DNA from: Flavobacterium sp. 9
Lineage (GTDB): Bacteria > Bacteroidota > Bacteroidia > Flavobacteriales > Flavobacteriaceae
Length of the DNA: 64,000 bases
Assembly: GCF_002754195.1 (NCBI RefSeq)
Contig: NZ_PEEU01000001.1
Coordinates: 2,852,001-2,916,000, forward strand
Direction: 5' to 3'
Shown here one piece after another: positions 26,179 to 35,251 of the stretch. The translations under genes and the position numbers were made by a program. Positions within the stretch are counted from its first letter, which is position 1. Each line of letters starts with the position of its first letter. The notes under the pieces are model-generated. The model worked only from the letters and a program-made list of their open reading frames with translations. It did no database searches and was not told the origin of the DNA.

Positions 26179-27309
26179 TTACTTCTTGATTTCTTTTGGC
26201 AATGTTTGTTTTTGTTGTGGTGGAATTCGCTTTTTCAAAAACAAAATTTGTCCTAAATGACTTGATTGATGTTCCATAACGTGAAACCAGCAATATTGAT
26301 TTGTCCAGTCGTATCTTGTTTGAACTTCTACAAACCATGCATCGTCTCTTTTCTTTAATTCTGAAATGGTTTTTGCTCTTACTTCATTATAGATATCTAA
26401 GTAATATTGAATATCATGGCCTTTAAACTCGTCACGACCGCCTTGATCCAGGTCTAAAGCTTTTTGCCATATTTTCTTTTCTTCTTCATTAAAACCTCTG
26501 TTTTCGAAAGTAAAAACCTGATAGTATTTTTCGGCTGCAGCCAAATGCATTACAAGTGCTCCAATGCGGTTGGCTTCATCATCATGAAGATAATCAATTT
26601 CATATTGACTCATATTTTTAACCGCTCGCTCCACACGAGCTTTAAGATCTTCGAGCATCGAGATCATATCACCAATTTTTGGCGAAGCTCCTTCAACATT
26701 TCCAATTCTAGCTTCTTGCCTTGGTTTTATACCTGTTCCTTCCAACAACAAACTGGCTTTTCCGTCTACGCTTGATTTATCCGAAGTGATTTTATATTCT
26801 TTAACTTTAACCACGGCATCTTTAGATATTCCGAAGCTCCATTTTGGAATATCTCCGTCTTTTATTGGAGTTTCAAAACTTGAATTTAAAACCGCCAAAG
26901 GTTCAAAAACACCTTTATCATTTTCGATAAGTAATTCGAATTTATCAAAATAGAATTTTCCGTTATACAAGCATAAACCTCCAAAACTTAGTGATTTGCT
27001 ATTTGCATCAATCGTTCCTTCAACCGTATATGATTTCCATTCATTCGATTTTACCGGTCTGTCACTCATATTGTCAAAAAAACCGTCTTCGTCATTTTTG
27101 GTATCCACGCGTGCCCAAACTCCAGCCCACGATTTTGGCTCTGTAGTTTCTACTTTAACGGAAGCAATTACTCTAAATTTTTTCTTTACAGAAGTTTGAA
27201 CGGCAATCGTCTGATTGAAAGAAGTCCAATCACTCGAAACAACTTTTTGTGTTTGAGCTTGTCCCAAAACAAAACTCAAAAACAGTACTAGAAGTGGTAT
27301 TTTTTTCAT
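26179..27309 (-). CDS. Secreted DinB-fold protein with N-terminal beta domain
   Basis: A 376-residue protein. A Sec signal peptide (to about residue 18, GQAQ) is followed by a beta-rich region (20-200) whose strands (WKSYTVEG, SLSFGGLCLYNGKFYFDKFEL) look like a carbohydrate-binding jelly roll. From about 210 a DinB/YfiT four-helix bundle follows, with putative metal ligands His in ALVMHLAAAEKYY and HVMEHQSSHLGQI. DinB-fold proteins are usually cytosolic thiol S-transferases, so export and the fused beta domain are unusual. Substrate unknown. Confidence 0.75.
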   Translation of the reverse strand: MKKIPLLVLFLSFVLGQAQTQKVVSSDWTSFNQTIAVQTSVKKKFRVIASVKVETTEPKSWAGVWARVDTKNDEDGFFDNMSDRPVKSNEWKSYTVEGTIDANSKSLSFGGLCLYNGKFYFDKFELLIENDKGVFEPLAVLNSSFETPIKDGDIPKWSFGISKDAVVKVKEYKITSDKSSVDGKASLLLEGTGIKPRQEARIGNVEGASPKIGDMISMLEDLKARVERAVKNMSQYEIDYLHDDEANRIGALVMHLAAAEKYYQVFTFENRGFNEEEKKIWQKALDLDQGGRDEFKGHDIQYYLDIYNEVRAKTISELKKRDDAWFVEVQTRYDWTNQYCWFHVMEHQSSHLGQILFLKKRIPPQQKQTLPKEIKK

Positions 27310-27404
27310 TTTCTATTTTCTTACAAATTAATTAAAATATTTATTGTTTATCTAATATTTCAATCAATTATTATTCGAAAATTCTTTCAAAAAAAATCTC
27401 AAAC

Positions 27405-27439
27405 ACAAAAAAAGCTGCATCGTTTGATACAGCTTTTTT
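27405..27439 (-). terminator. Intrinsic terminator of the CDGSH gene
   Basis: AAAAAAAGCTGCATC / GATACAGCTTTTTT hairpin with a GTTT loop and one mismatch, 27 bases past the stop at 27466 on the minus strand. It is almost the same sequence as the terminator at 26136-26173. Confidence 0.8.
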
Positions 27440-27465
27440 ATATTCAAATAAGAAATCGAAATTTC

Positions 27466-27693
27466 TTAATTCGTTTTCATCGGTGGTAAATCAAATGCGA
27501 TTGATTCATGTTCGAAGTTGTTACGGTGTCCGCCATCGCAAAATGGTTTGTTTGCAGATAATCCACAACGGCAAAGTCCTAATGCAGATCTTCCTTGTAA
27601 TCCATAAACTGCTCCTTCTGAATCCATGATTTCAAAATCACCTTCGATTTTGATAGATCCGTTTTTATTGATGATTAATTTTGTCTTGCTCAT
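27466..27693 (-). CDS. CDGSH iron-sulfur domain protein
   Basis: A 75-residue protein with the complete CDGSH motif: Cys41, Cys43, Cys52 and His56 (CRCGLSANKPFCDGGH), which binds a 2Fe-2S cluster through three Cys and one His. No membrane segment, so a soluble electron-transfer or redox-sensing protein is likely. Monocistronic with its own terminator. Confidence 0.93.
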   Translation of the reverse strand: MSKTKLIINKNGSIKIEGDFEIMDSEGAVYGLQGRSALGLCRCGLSANKPFCDGGHRNNFEHESIAFDLPPMKTN

Positions 27694-28210
27694 AACTTGT
27701 TTTTGTTTTTTTTCAGGGCAAAGATTGCGAAATAAATTTTGAAGATTTTAATTGAGATGCTAGTTTAAACTGGTTCTATTTTAGGATTGAAATAATCTCG
27801 CAAAGTCGCAGAGACGCAAAATTTTTGTACTTTGATTATTATACACAAACTTGTCAGACTGAGCGAAGTCGAAGTCCCGCAAAGTGATTTAGCATATGTG
27901 GCTTCGACTTCGCTCAGCCTGACAAACTGGGTGTTTTTTAGCCCCGATAGAAGTGAAAATCCTTTTACTTTTTTCTTTAAAAAGTAAAAGATTGTAACGG
28001 ATAGCGGGATTAGCTCCTGAAAAAACTATTAAGAAAAATCAAATCTTTGTCGAGTTTCTAGTGTGGTTGCTTCGTTCCTCGCAATGACAAACAATGAGAA
28101 AAAACTTTGCGACTCTGCGACTTTGCGAGACTAATTGACATTCTTTAAAACAAAAACTCGGCGCTTTTTCTTTGTGAAACTCCGTGAAATAACAAAATCT
28201 CAATTCTATT
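27694..28210. repeat. Nested inverted repeats between CDGSH and metG genes
   Basis: No gene in about 500 bases. The outer arms are 27791-27826 and 28099-28136 ('cgcaaagtcgcagag' and complement, a few mismatches). The inner arms are 22 bp, 27853-27874 and 27902-27923 (core ctgagcgaagtcgaag), with one mismatch. Between them, 27938-28024 holds a third element on the minus strand (ggagctaatcccgctatccg) with a CTTTTACTTTTT / AAAAAGTAAAAG hairpin. A 'gcttcgttcctcgcaatgac' word lies at 28069-28088. Confidence 0.85.
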
Positions 28211-28213
28211 GCT

Positions 28214-28221
28214 TATTTTTG
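28214..28221 (+). promoter_or_regulatory. -7 promoter box for metG
   Basis: TATTTTTG, 20 bases before the metG ATG, matches TAnnTTTG. The -33 element is not clear. Confidence 0.55.
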
Positions 28222-28240
28222 CACTCAATAAAATTGAGTT

Positions 28241-30298
28241 ATGATACAAAATCCAAAGAGATATACTATTACGGCAGCATTGCCTTACACCAACGGACCT
28301 ATACATATTGGGCATTTGGCGGGGGTTTACGTGCCTGCAGATATTTATTCGAGATATTTACGTTTGCAAGGAAAAGACGTTGCGTTTATTTGCGGAAGTG
28401 ATGAACATGGCGTTGCAATTTCGATGAAAGCCAAAAAAGAAGGAATTACACCACAAGAAGTTATTGATAAATATGACGGAATTATTAGAAAATCATTCGC
28501 TGATTTTGGAATTTCGTTTGATAATTATTCTAGAACTTCGGCTAAAATTCATCATGATACGGCTTCGGAATTCTTTAGAACGTTGTATGATAAAGGTGAT
28601 TTTATTGAAGAAATTACCGAGCAACTCTACGATGCAAAAGCGAATCAGTTTCTTGCAGATCGTTTTGTGGTTGGAACTTGCCCAAAATGTGGTAATGACG
28701 GAGCTTATGGCGATCAATGCGAAAATTGCGGATCGACTTTAAATGCTACGGATTTGATTAACCCGAAATCTACAATTACGGGAGAAACTCCTGTTTTGAA
28801 ATCTACAAAACACTGGTTTTTACCTCTTGACCGTTATACTGAATTCTTGACGGAATGGATTCTTGTTGGACATAAAAACGACTGGAAACCTAACGTTTAC
28901 GGACAAGTTAAATCTTGGGTTGATGGCGGACTTGAGCCTCGTGCGGTAACGCGTGACCTTGATTGGGGAATTGATGTTCCGGTTGAAGGTGCTGAAGGGA
29001 AAAAATTATATGTTTGGTTTGATGCTCCAATTGGATACATTTCATCAACGAAAGAATGGGCTTTGCGCGAAGGAAAAGATTGGGAACCATATTGGAAAGA
29101 TGAAGACACGAAGTTGGTTCACTTTATTGGGAAAGACAATATTGTTTTTCACTGTATTATTTTCCCAGCGATGCTTAAAGCCGAAGGAAGTTATATTTTG
29201 CCGGATAATGTTCCTGCAAATGAGTTTTTGAATTTGGAAGGAAATAAACTTTCGACTTCTAAAAACTGGGCAGTTTGGTTGCACGAATATTTAGAAGAAT
29301 TTCCGGAGAAACAAGATGTTTTGCGTTATGCATTAACTTCTAACGCTCCAGAAACTAAGGATAATGATTTTACATGGAAAGATTTCCAGGCGAGAAATAA
29401 CAACGAATTGGTTGCCATTTTTGGGAATTTTATTAATCGTGTTGTGGTTTTAACCAATAAATATTACGACGGATTTATCCCAACTCCTAACGAATTATCT
29501 GAGGTTGACGAGAATACTTTGGCAGAATTAAAAGCGTATCCAGCCGTGATTTCAAGTTCGGTTGAGCGTTACAGATTCCGTGAAGCTCTTGGCGAATTGA
29601 TGAATGTTGCGCGTTTAGGAAATAAATATCTTGCCGATGAAGAGCCTTGGAAAGTTATGAAAGACAATCCGGAGCGTGTAAAAACTCAAATGTATGTAGC
29701 GTTGCAAATTGCTGCTGCGTTGAGCATTTTGGCAGAACCTTTCTTGCCTTTTACTGCTGCTAAATTGTCAAGAATTCTGAAAAATGAAGGTAAATTGAAT
29801 TGGAATGACGTTGCCGAAAATTCAGAATTGATTCCGGAAGGTCACCAAATTGGTGAAGCGGAATTATTATTCGCAAAAATCGAAGACGAAGAAATACAAA
29901 AACAAATAGATAAATTGGAAGCTACAAAAACTGCTAATCTTGCCGAAAGCAAACAACCGGAACCTCAGAAAGAATTGATTCAATATGAGGATTTCGCTAA
30001 AATGGATTTACGTGTAGGAACTATTATTGAAGCTGAAAAAATGCCGAAAGCAAACAAACTTCTAGTTCTTAAAATCGATACTGGAATTGACGTTCGCACA
30101 ATTGTTTCTGGAATTGCCGAAAGCTTTTCGCCAGAAGAAATCATTGGAAAACGTGTTACAGTTTTGGCAAATTTAGCACCAAGAGCTTTACGCGGAGTTG
30201 AAAGTCAAGGTATGATCTTAATGACAACAAACGCCGAAGGAAAATTAGTATTCGTAAATCCTGATACTGACGCTCCAAATGGTGAAACGATAAACTAA
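28241..30298 (+). CDS. metG: Methionine--tRNA ligase
   Basis: A 685-residue class I synthetase. The HIGH motif is in [12 protein letters not shown] near the N-terminus. The connective-peptide zinc knuckle [18 protein letters not shown] lies about residues 147-165, and the KMSKS loop is GNKLSTSKN. The C-terminal 110 residues are the EMAP/Arc1p-like tRNA-binding OB fold ([18 protein letters not shown]), typical of dimeric MetRS. Full length, with its own promoter. Confidence 0.97.
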   Translation: MIQNPKRYTITAALPYTNGPIHIGHLAGVYVPADIYSRYLRLQGKDVAFICGSDEHGVAISMKAKKEGITPQEVIDKYDGIIRKSFADFGISFDNYSRTSAKIHHDTASEFFRTLYDKGDFIEEITEQLYDAKANQFLADRFVVGTCPKCGNDGAYGDQCENCGSTLNATDLINPKSTITGETPVLKSTKHWFLPLDRYTEFLTEWILVGHKNDWKPNVYGQVKSWVDGGLEPRAVTRDLDWGIDVPVEGAEGKKLYVWFDAPIGYISSTKEWALREGKDWEPYWKDEDTKLVHFIGKDNIVFHCIIFPAMLKAEGSYILPDNVPANEFLNLEGNKLSTSKNWAVWLHEYLEEFPEKQDVLRYALTSNAPETKDNDFTWKDFQARNNNELVAIFGNFINRVVVLTNKYYDGFIPTPNELSEVDENTLAELKAYPAVISSSVERYRFREALGELMNVARLGNKYLADEEPWKVMKDNPERVKTQMYVALQIAAALSILAEPFLPFTAAKLSRILKNEGKLNWNDVAENSELIPEGHQIGEAELLFAKIEDEEIQKQIDKLEATKTANLAESKQPEPQKELIQYEDFAKMDLRVGTIIEAEKMPKANKLLVLKIDTGIDVRTIVSGIAESFSPEEIIGKRVTVLANLAPRALRGVESQGMILMTTNAEGKLVFVNPDTDAPNGETIN

Positions 30299-30497
30299 CT
30301 TTTTTTGTGAAAGGTTAAATGCGATATGTTAAAACATGGGAAATTTCTCATGTTTTTTCTTTTTAGATGAGTTTATAATTGTAAGTTTGTCTTGCAAAAA
30401 TACAGTAAGGAGCAATCCTTGAAACTTTAAAGTTAACATAAGCGATTCCCTCGCCACGATGTTCCTGCGGAAACAACGGAAATTCTATCCTTACGGG
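30299..30497. other. Gap after metG with local G+C-rich patch
   Basis: About 250 bases before the next start show no gene. The segment 30405-30480 is less AT-rich, with small hairpins (AAGGAGCAATCCTT, ACTTTAAAGT). It could be a leader or small RNA, but I see no known class. Confidence 0.3.
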
Positions 30498-30505
30498 TAT
30501 TTTTG
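30498..30505 (+). promoter_or_regulatory. -7 promoter box for the 91-residue gene
   Basis: TATTTTTG, 43 bases before ATG 30548. It lies downstream of the G+C-rich patch, supporting the later of two possible starts. Confidence 0.5.
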
Positions 30506-30547
30506 CACATCTAAAGCGAGGGTTTCGTGCGTTTAATATTTTCGAAT

Positions 30548-30823
30548 ATGCAAAAAGAAAATGAAAAAACATTAGAGCCAGATGTAATGCGTGCAATGGC
30601 AGAATTCCTTTCAGGCCTTTGGTTTGAAGATGATTTTAGGGATCAACCAGAGTATTTGTCCGAAATTTTCGAGACAATTCTCTTAACCGAAATGGGCGAT
30701 GATCTAGATCTTCGGATCAGAATGGTAAGTTCGATTAGAACAAGCAAATTGTTGGCAAATGCCCTTGGTTCTTTTACAGACAAAGAAATCAACAACGCCT
30801 GCAAAAAAATCATGAATGCCTAA
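30548..30823 (+). CDS. Small acidic helical protein, unknown
   Basis: A 91-residue protein starting MQKENEKTLEPDVMRAMAEF, acidic and predicted mostly helical, with no Cys. No domain is recognised. An upstream in-frame ATG at 30527 would add seven residues, but the later start follows the -7 box at a more usual distance. Flanked downstream by a large inverted-repeat element. Confidence 0.6.
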   Translation: MQKENEKTLEPDVMRAMAEFLSGLWFEDDFRDQPEYLSEIFETILLTEMGDDLDLRIRMVSSIRTSKLLANALGSFTDKEINNACKKIMNA

Positions 30824-30874
30824 TACCACACAAAAACAAGTTTAATCCTAAATTTTATTATTCAAGAATAATTT

Positions 30875-31040
30875 AAAATGTGCCGTTAGGCACAAATGAT
30901 CGGTAAAAAAATTAGGTTCAAAATTCGTTGGCGTGCCGTAGGTACGCATCAAAACGATTGCCATGCGTACCTACGGCACGCTAAATCTATTGCAATTTCC
31001 TTTTTTTTCTACCGATCATTTGTGCCTAACGGCACATTTT
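30875..31040. repeat. Double nested inverted repeat (31-bp outer, 19-bp inner)
   Basis: Outer arms 30875-30905 and 31010-31040 are exact complements. Inner arms 30931-30949 and 30963-30981 are also exact (gcgtgccgtaggtacgcat). Each arm carries its own small hairpin (GTGCC-GTTA-GGCAC; GCGTGCC-GTA-GGTACGC), as in two REP units in opposite orientation. No gene inside. Confidence 0.9.
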
Positions 31041-31100
31041 ATCTATTGTTGACCTATATTTCTTTTCAAATAAAAGAAAAAACAAGATATTTGCTATAAT

Positions 31101-31988
31101 ATGAAAATCACCAAACCAAGACTAGCCCTAATCTGCGGAATACTTTGTATTTCGATCTTCCCGATATTGATAAAACTGAAATTAGCACCTGGATTAATTT
31201 CGGCTTTTTATCGAATGACTTTTGCGGTGATTTTACTTTTGCCTTATGTGCTTATTACAAAAAGCTTCAAAATGCCAAAGACAAAATTCTTGCTTCTTGC
31301 AGTACTTTGTGGTATTTTATTCTCATCAGATGTTGCCGTTTGGAATATCGCCATTCAGGATTCAAGCGCGACTCAGGCTTCGTTGTTGACAAATTTATCG
31401 CCGCTTTGGGTTGGAATTGGTTCTTTCTTCTTTTTGAAAATAAAACCCGCTACAAATTTCTGGATTGGAACCATAGTTTCGTTATTTGGAATGATCACTT
31501 TGGTTGGTTTTGGCTTTTTTATGGATTTGAATTTTGATCAGGCTTTTCTATTCGCGGTTTTATCCGGAATCTTATATTCGATTTATCTTTTGGTCAGCAA
31601 AAAAGTACTTTCAGATGTTGATGTTCTTTCGTTTATGACCATTAGTTTACTCGCTTCGAGCATTTACTTAGGAATACTTTGTTATTGTTTAAATCAGCCT
31701 TTTACAGGATTTTCAGATACTGGTTGGTTTGTGCTGATACTTCAAGCCGTTATTTGTCAATTGTGCGCGTGGCTTTCTATTAGTTATGCAACACAACATA
31801 TGCGTGCAACTAGGGTTTCGCTAAGTTTATTGAGTCAGGCTGTAATTACTTCTGTATTAGCTTGGTTGTTTTTGGAAGAACAAATAACTTTACAAATGGT
31901 TTTTGGCGGAATCATTTTGCTATTCGGAATTAGAATTACATTTTACGATAAAGCTATATCTTTAAAGGGATTGTTTTCTAAGAATTAG
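31101..31988 (+). CDS. EamA/DMT-family transporter
   Basis: A 295-residue inner-membrane protein with about ten hydrophobic helices in two EamA repeats. Repeat 1 includes FYRMTFAVILLLPYVL, NIAIQDSSATQASLLTNLSPLW and FLKIKP; repeat 2 includes GILYSIYLLVSKK, SLLSQAVITSVLAWLFLEEQIT and GIILLFGI. Such proteins export small metabolites; the substrate cannot be read from sequence. Confidence 0.9.
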   Translation: MKITKPRLALICGILCISIFPILIKLKLAPGLISAFYRMTFAVILLLPYVLITKSFKMPKTKFLLLAVLCGILFSSDVAVWNIAIQDSSATQASLLTNLSPLWVGIGSFFFLKIKPATNFWIGTIVSLFGMITLVGFGFFMDLNFDQAFLFAVLSGILYSIYLLVSKKVLSDVDVLSFMTISLLASSIYLGILCYCLNQPFTGFSDTGWFVLILQAVICQLCAWLSISYATQHMRATRVSLSLLSQAVITSVLAWLFLEEQITLQMVFGGIILLFGIRITFYDKAISLKGLFSKN

Positions 31989-32160
31989 GATTGAGAATTG
32001 GCGCACGGATTTTTACTGATTGAACGGGTTTACGCAGATTATTTTTAAAATGATTCGTGAATTCGTGGCGATATTTTTCTCGCAGATTTGGCAGATTGAG
32101 CAGATTCTTTTTAAATCTTTGTAATCATTTAATCTGTGGCAAAAAAACCTGAAACAAAAC
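31989..32160. repeat. Degenerate dispersed repeat tract
   Basis: 'gcacggatttttactgattg', 'acgggtttacgcagatt', 'gattcgtgaattcgtggcg', 'cgcagatttggcagattgag' and 'aatctgtggcaaaaaa' follow one another. This is the same wording as in 9430-9720 and 12040-12117. No gene. Confidence 0.55.
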
Positions 32161-32181
32161 AAACTTGAAACAAAAAACATC

Positions 32182-32889
32182 ATGTTACATAAAAGCAAAA
32201 TACCTAATTTAAAAGTAATCGCATTTGATGCCGATGATACTTTGTTTGTAAACGAACCTTACTTTCAGGAAACTGAACATAAATTTTGTGCTTTGATGGA
32301 AGATTATCTTTCGCATCAGGGAATTTCACAAGAATTATTCAAGATCGAAATCGAGAATTTACCTTTGTACGGTTACGGAATCAAAGGATATATTCTTTCG
32401 ATGATTGAAGCTGCGATGAATATTTCAAACAATACAATTCCGATTGAAGTTATTGAGAAAATCATTCAATACGGAAAAGAATTACTAGAAAAACCAATCG
32501 AACTTCTGGACGGAATCGAAGAAACTTTGCAGTCTTTGCATGGAAAATACAAATTGGTCGTTGCCACAAAAGGCGATCTAAAAGACCAACACAGCAAATT
32601 GCACCGTTCTGGTTTGGGACATTATTTTCATCATATCGAAGTGATGTCTGACAAACAAGAAATTGATTATCAAAAACTATTAGGTCGTCTGGACATTCAG
32701 CCGCATGAATTTTTAATGATTGGAAATTCGTTAAAATCAGATGTTTTGCCTGTTCTGGAAATTGGAGGTTACGCCGTTCATATTCCGTTTCATACTACTT
32801 GGGAACACGAAAAAATAAGTCATAAGGTAGAACATGAACATTTTAGTTCGTTCGAAAAAATTACCGAAATAGTTCATAATTTACTATAA
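32182..32889 (+). CDS. HAD-superfamily hydrolase
   Basis: A 235-residue HAD-type phosphatase. Motif I is FDADDTLF (nucleophile Asp and acid/base Asp), motif II the Thr of VVATKGD, motif III the Lys region KDQHSK, and motif IV MIGNSLKSDV (the usual GDS/N-x-x-D). A helical cap lies between motifs I and II (residues about 20-95). Substrate unknown, perhaps a nucleotide or sugar phosphate. Its stop overlaps the next start in TAATG. Confidence 0.9.
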   Translation: MLHKSKIPNLKVIAFDADDTLFVNEPYFQETEHKFCALMEDYLSHQGISQELFKIEIENLPLYGYGIKGYILSMIEAAMNISNNTIPIEVIEKIIQYGKELLEKPIELLDGIEETLQSLHGKYKLVVATKGDLKDQHSKLHRSGLGHYFHHIEVMSDKQEIDYQKLLGRLDIQPHEFLMIGNSLKSDVLPVLEIGGYAVHIPFHTTWEHEKISHKVEHEHFSSFEKITEIVHNLL

Positions 32890-33518
32890 TGAAAACACTT
32901 TTAGATTTAGAAAACTGGAATAGAAAAGAGCATTTTACACATTTCAGTAAAATGGAAGAACCTTTTTTTGGCGCAACTGTCGAGATTGATTGCACCAAAG
33001 CTTATCAAACAGCAAAAGAATTCAAAGCTTCTTTCTTTATTTATTATTTACATAAAACTTTGGTGGCTGTAAACTCAATCGAGAATTTCAAATACCGAAT
33101 TGCCGAAGACAAAATCTATATAAATGATCGTATCGATGTTTCGGCAACTATTGGTCGTGAAGATGGTACTTTCGGATTTTCGTTAATCGAATATAATCCT
33201 GATTTTAGAATCTTCGAGCAAAATGCTTTGGCAGAAATTGAACGAATTCAAAACACAACCGGGCTTTTTACAAGATCGTTTGATGACGATAATGTCATAC
33301 ATTTCTCGGCGATTCCGTGGTTGAATTTTACTTCGCTTTCTCATGCCAGAAGTTACACTTTTCCGGATAGTTGCCCTAAAGTTTCTTTTGGTAAAATGAT
33401 TACTTCAGAAACTGGAAAAAGAACTATTGCCATGTCGGCTCATGTACATCATGGTTTGATGGATGGACTACATTTAGGTCAATTTGTTGATACACTTCAA
33501 GAATTAATGAATGGGTAA
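32889..33518 (+). CDS. Chloramphenicol acetyltransferase-like protein (CatA fold)
   Basis: A 209-residue protein with the CAT trimer fold signature. The catalytic His is in HVHHGLMDGLHLGQF (HHxxxDG), and IPWLNFTSLSHARS matches the substrate-side strand. Usual CAT length is 210-220. Chromosomal members in Bacteroidota need not confer resistance; acetylation of another hydroxyl compound is possible. Starts within the stop codon of the HAD gene (TAATG), so the two are translationally coupled. Confidence 0.85.
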   Translation: MKTLLDLENWNRKEHFTHFSKMEEPFFGATVEIDCTKAYQTAKEFKASFFIYYLHKTLVAVNSIENFKYRIAEDKIYINDRIDVSATIGREDGTFGFSLIEYNPDFRIFEQNALAEIERIQNTTGLFTRSFDDDNVIHFSAIPWLNFTSLSHARSYTFPDSCPKVSFGKMITSETGKRTIAMSAHVHHGLMDGLHLGQFVDTLQELMNG

Positions 33519-33624
33519 AAAACGGAATACCCATTACCTTATTCTGTTGTTTTTATGACTTATTAAGAACGCTATTTCTTACAATTAATTGTTTGTTTGG
33601 GAAAAATTTAAATCTCAAATTAAT

Positions 33625-34761
33625 ATGAAAAAAATTGTAACAATGCTAGCATTTTCAGTAGGTCTGGCAAATCTATATGCGCAGACCGCTACAGAAAAAA
33701 CTACAGAAAACAACTACAACAAGTGGTCTATTGAATTAGCCGGAGGGGTAAATAAACCTCAAAGTCCTATGATGGAAAATTATTTTACTTCGACACCAAG
33801 CTTTTGGGTAGGTGATTTAGGAGTTCGATATATGTTTAATAACAAGTTTGGTTTAAAAGCCGATTTTGGTTATAACAGTTTTACCGGAAAAAACAATTCA
33901 ATTGACTTTGATTCAAAATATTACAGAGCAGATTTACAAGCTGTTGCAAACTTAGGCAGAATCATGAATTTTGAAACCTGGACTAAAACAATTGGATTAT
34001 TAGGTCATGCCGGTTTTGGATTGGCTCAATTAGAAAACAAAGATCTACATGTTAAAGACAGAATGGGAAATTTTATTGCTGGTATAACTGGTCAAATAAG
34101 ATTATCTGACAGATTTGCTTTAACCGGTGATTTTACAACTATTGTAAATGCTTCACAAGATTACACTTTTGACTGTGGATGTCCAGTAGACTCAAGAGGT
34201 TTTAACGGAGTTCTTTTTAACGGAACTGTTGGTTTAAATGTTTACTTAGGTAAAAACACAAAACATGCTGACTGGGTTGTTATTTCGCAGGATTTTGATA
34301 GCTCTGCATTAGAAAGTAAAATAGCAAATCTTGAAAATCTAGTAAGCAAAATGCCGGAAAAACAAGTAATTGTAGAAAAACCGGTTACTACAACAATAGT
34401 AAATGACAAGGATCTTATTAAAGAAATGATCGATGCTAAATATTACAGCGTTTATTTTGACTTTAACAAAGCTACTCCTATTGAAAACTCAACAGCTGCA
34501 ATTGATGTTGTTTTGACTTATTTGAGAAAAAATCCTTCAGCTTCTCTTGATATTTTAGGTTATGCAGATCAAGTTGGTAGCCAGGAATACAATGATAAGT
34601 TATCAAATTTAAGAGCTAATAATGTAAAAACTATTCTTGAAAAAGCGGGTATTTCATCTTCAAGATTAAATGTAGTTGCTCAAGGTGCAGATACTTCAAT
34701 TCAAAAAGATTCTGAAGAAGCAAGAAGACTTGCAAGAAGAGTTACATTTAAAATAAAATAA
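33625..34761 (+). CDS. OmpA-family outer-membrane protein
   Basis: A 378-residue protein starting MKKIVTMLAFSVGLANLYAQ (signal peptide, cleavage after YAQ or YA). An eight-strand-type beta-barrel (about 25-215) is followed by a short helical linker. The C-terminal OmpA/MotB domain has YYSVYFDFNKATP, YADQVGSQEYNDKLSNLRA with the peptidoglycan-binding Asp and Arg, and final RRVTFKIK. It should tether the outer membrane to the wall. The 12-codon upstream extension is rejected because it would precede the signal peptide. Confidence 0.93.
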   Translation: MKKIVTMLAFSVGLANLYAQTATEKTTENNYNKWSIELAGGVNKPQSPMMENYFTSTPSFWVGDLGVRYMFNNKFGLKADFGYNSFTGKNNSIDFDSKYYRADLQAVANLGRIMNFETWTKTIGLLGHAGFGLAQLENKDLHVKDRMGNFIAGITGQIRLSDRFALTGDFTTIVNASQDYTFDCGCPVDSRGFNGVLFNGTVGLNVYLGKNTKHADWVVISQDFDSSALESKIANLENLVSKMPEKQVIVEKPVTTTIVNDKDLIKEMIDAKYYSVYFDFNKATPIENSTAAIDVVLTYLRKNPSASLDILGYADQVGSQEYNDKLSNLRANNVKTILEKAGISSSRLNVVAQGADTSIQKDSEEARRLARRVTFKIK

Positions 34762-34782
34762 TTAATCTACACAAATCAAAAC

Positions 34783-34817
34783 AAAAGCCCTGAAGAAACT
34801 CTTCAGGGCTTTTTTTA
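34783..34817 (+). terminator. Intrinsic terminator of the ompA-like gene
   Basis: AAAAGCCCTGAAG / CTTCAGGGCTTTT stem (13 bp) with a 5-base loop and T7 tail, 22 bases after the stop. Confidence 0.9.
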
Positions 34818-35158
34818 TGTTTAAATGTTTTGTACTAAGGAAGCGTTACAAAATATTGAAACAAGATTTCCTATTACTAGACTAAAACACTATCTTATTC
34901 AAACCATAAACAGCTATTTAATACCTATTAACTTCAGCAAACACCCAACTAGATAATTTTTTGTTATACTAAGAAAAAGAGTTCTCTTTAATATGAAAAT
35001 CAATTTAAAGAATCATATTCACTTCAGACAAGAAAACAATACATAAGTTACATAAAAGGTGTTATCTGGATTTAAAGCAAGCTTTATACCCCTAACAACA
35101 TATTGACTAAAACTTAAATACACTTTCAGAAAAAAATTTAAACTGGCTGGTTACAAAA
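34818..35158. other. Gap with no recognised feature
   Basis: About 340 AT-rich bases between two terminators of convergent genes. No gene, promoter box or long repeat stands out on either strand. Confidence 0.6.
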
Positions 35159-35159
35159 C

Positions 35160-35193
35160 AAAAAAAGTTGCAAGAACGTACTTGCAACTTTTT
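35160..35193 (-). terminator. Terminator of the lipoprotein gene ending at 35252
   Basis: AAAAAAGTTGCAAG / CTTGCAACTTTTT stem with loop aacgta, flanked by A and T runs, about 60 bases past the minus-strand stop. Confidence 0.75.
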
Positions 35194-35251
35194 AATTGTT
35201 TATGGCAATTTTGGTAACTCCTAATTGCAAAAAAATGACTTTTATATAAAT

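Noticed and set aside
28464..28742. 92-codon open frame on the plus strand inside metG
   Set aside because: It is an out-of-frame reading of a well-identified synthetase gene and has no family features.
30405..30480. Small RNA in the G+C-richer leader before the 91-residue gene
   Set aside because: Only weak hairpins and no promoter/terminator pair enclosing it; listed as an unexplained gap instead.
31145..31537. 130-codon open frame within the EamA transporter gene
   Set aside because: Shadow of the real transporter frame; its Phe/Trp-rich translation is a by-product of membrane-helix codons.
32889..33518. Acquired antibiotic-resistance gene
   Set aside because: The protein is CAT-like but is translationally coupled to a HAD gene, has base composition like its neighbours and no mobile element nearby, so it looks like a resident chromosomal gene.
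33589..33624. Upstream start for the OmpA-family protein
   Set aside because: It would put 12 residues in front of a perfect signal peptide.
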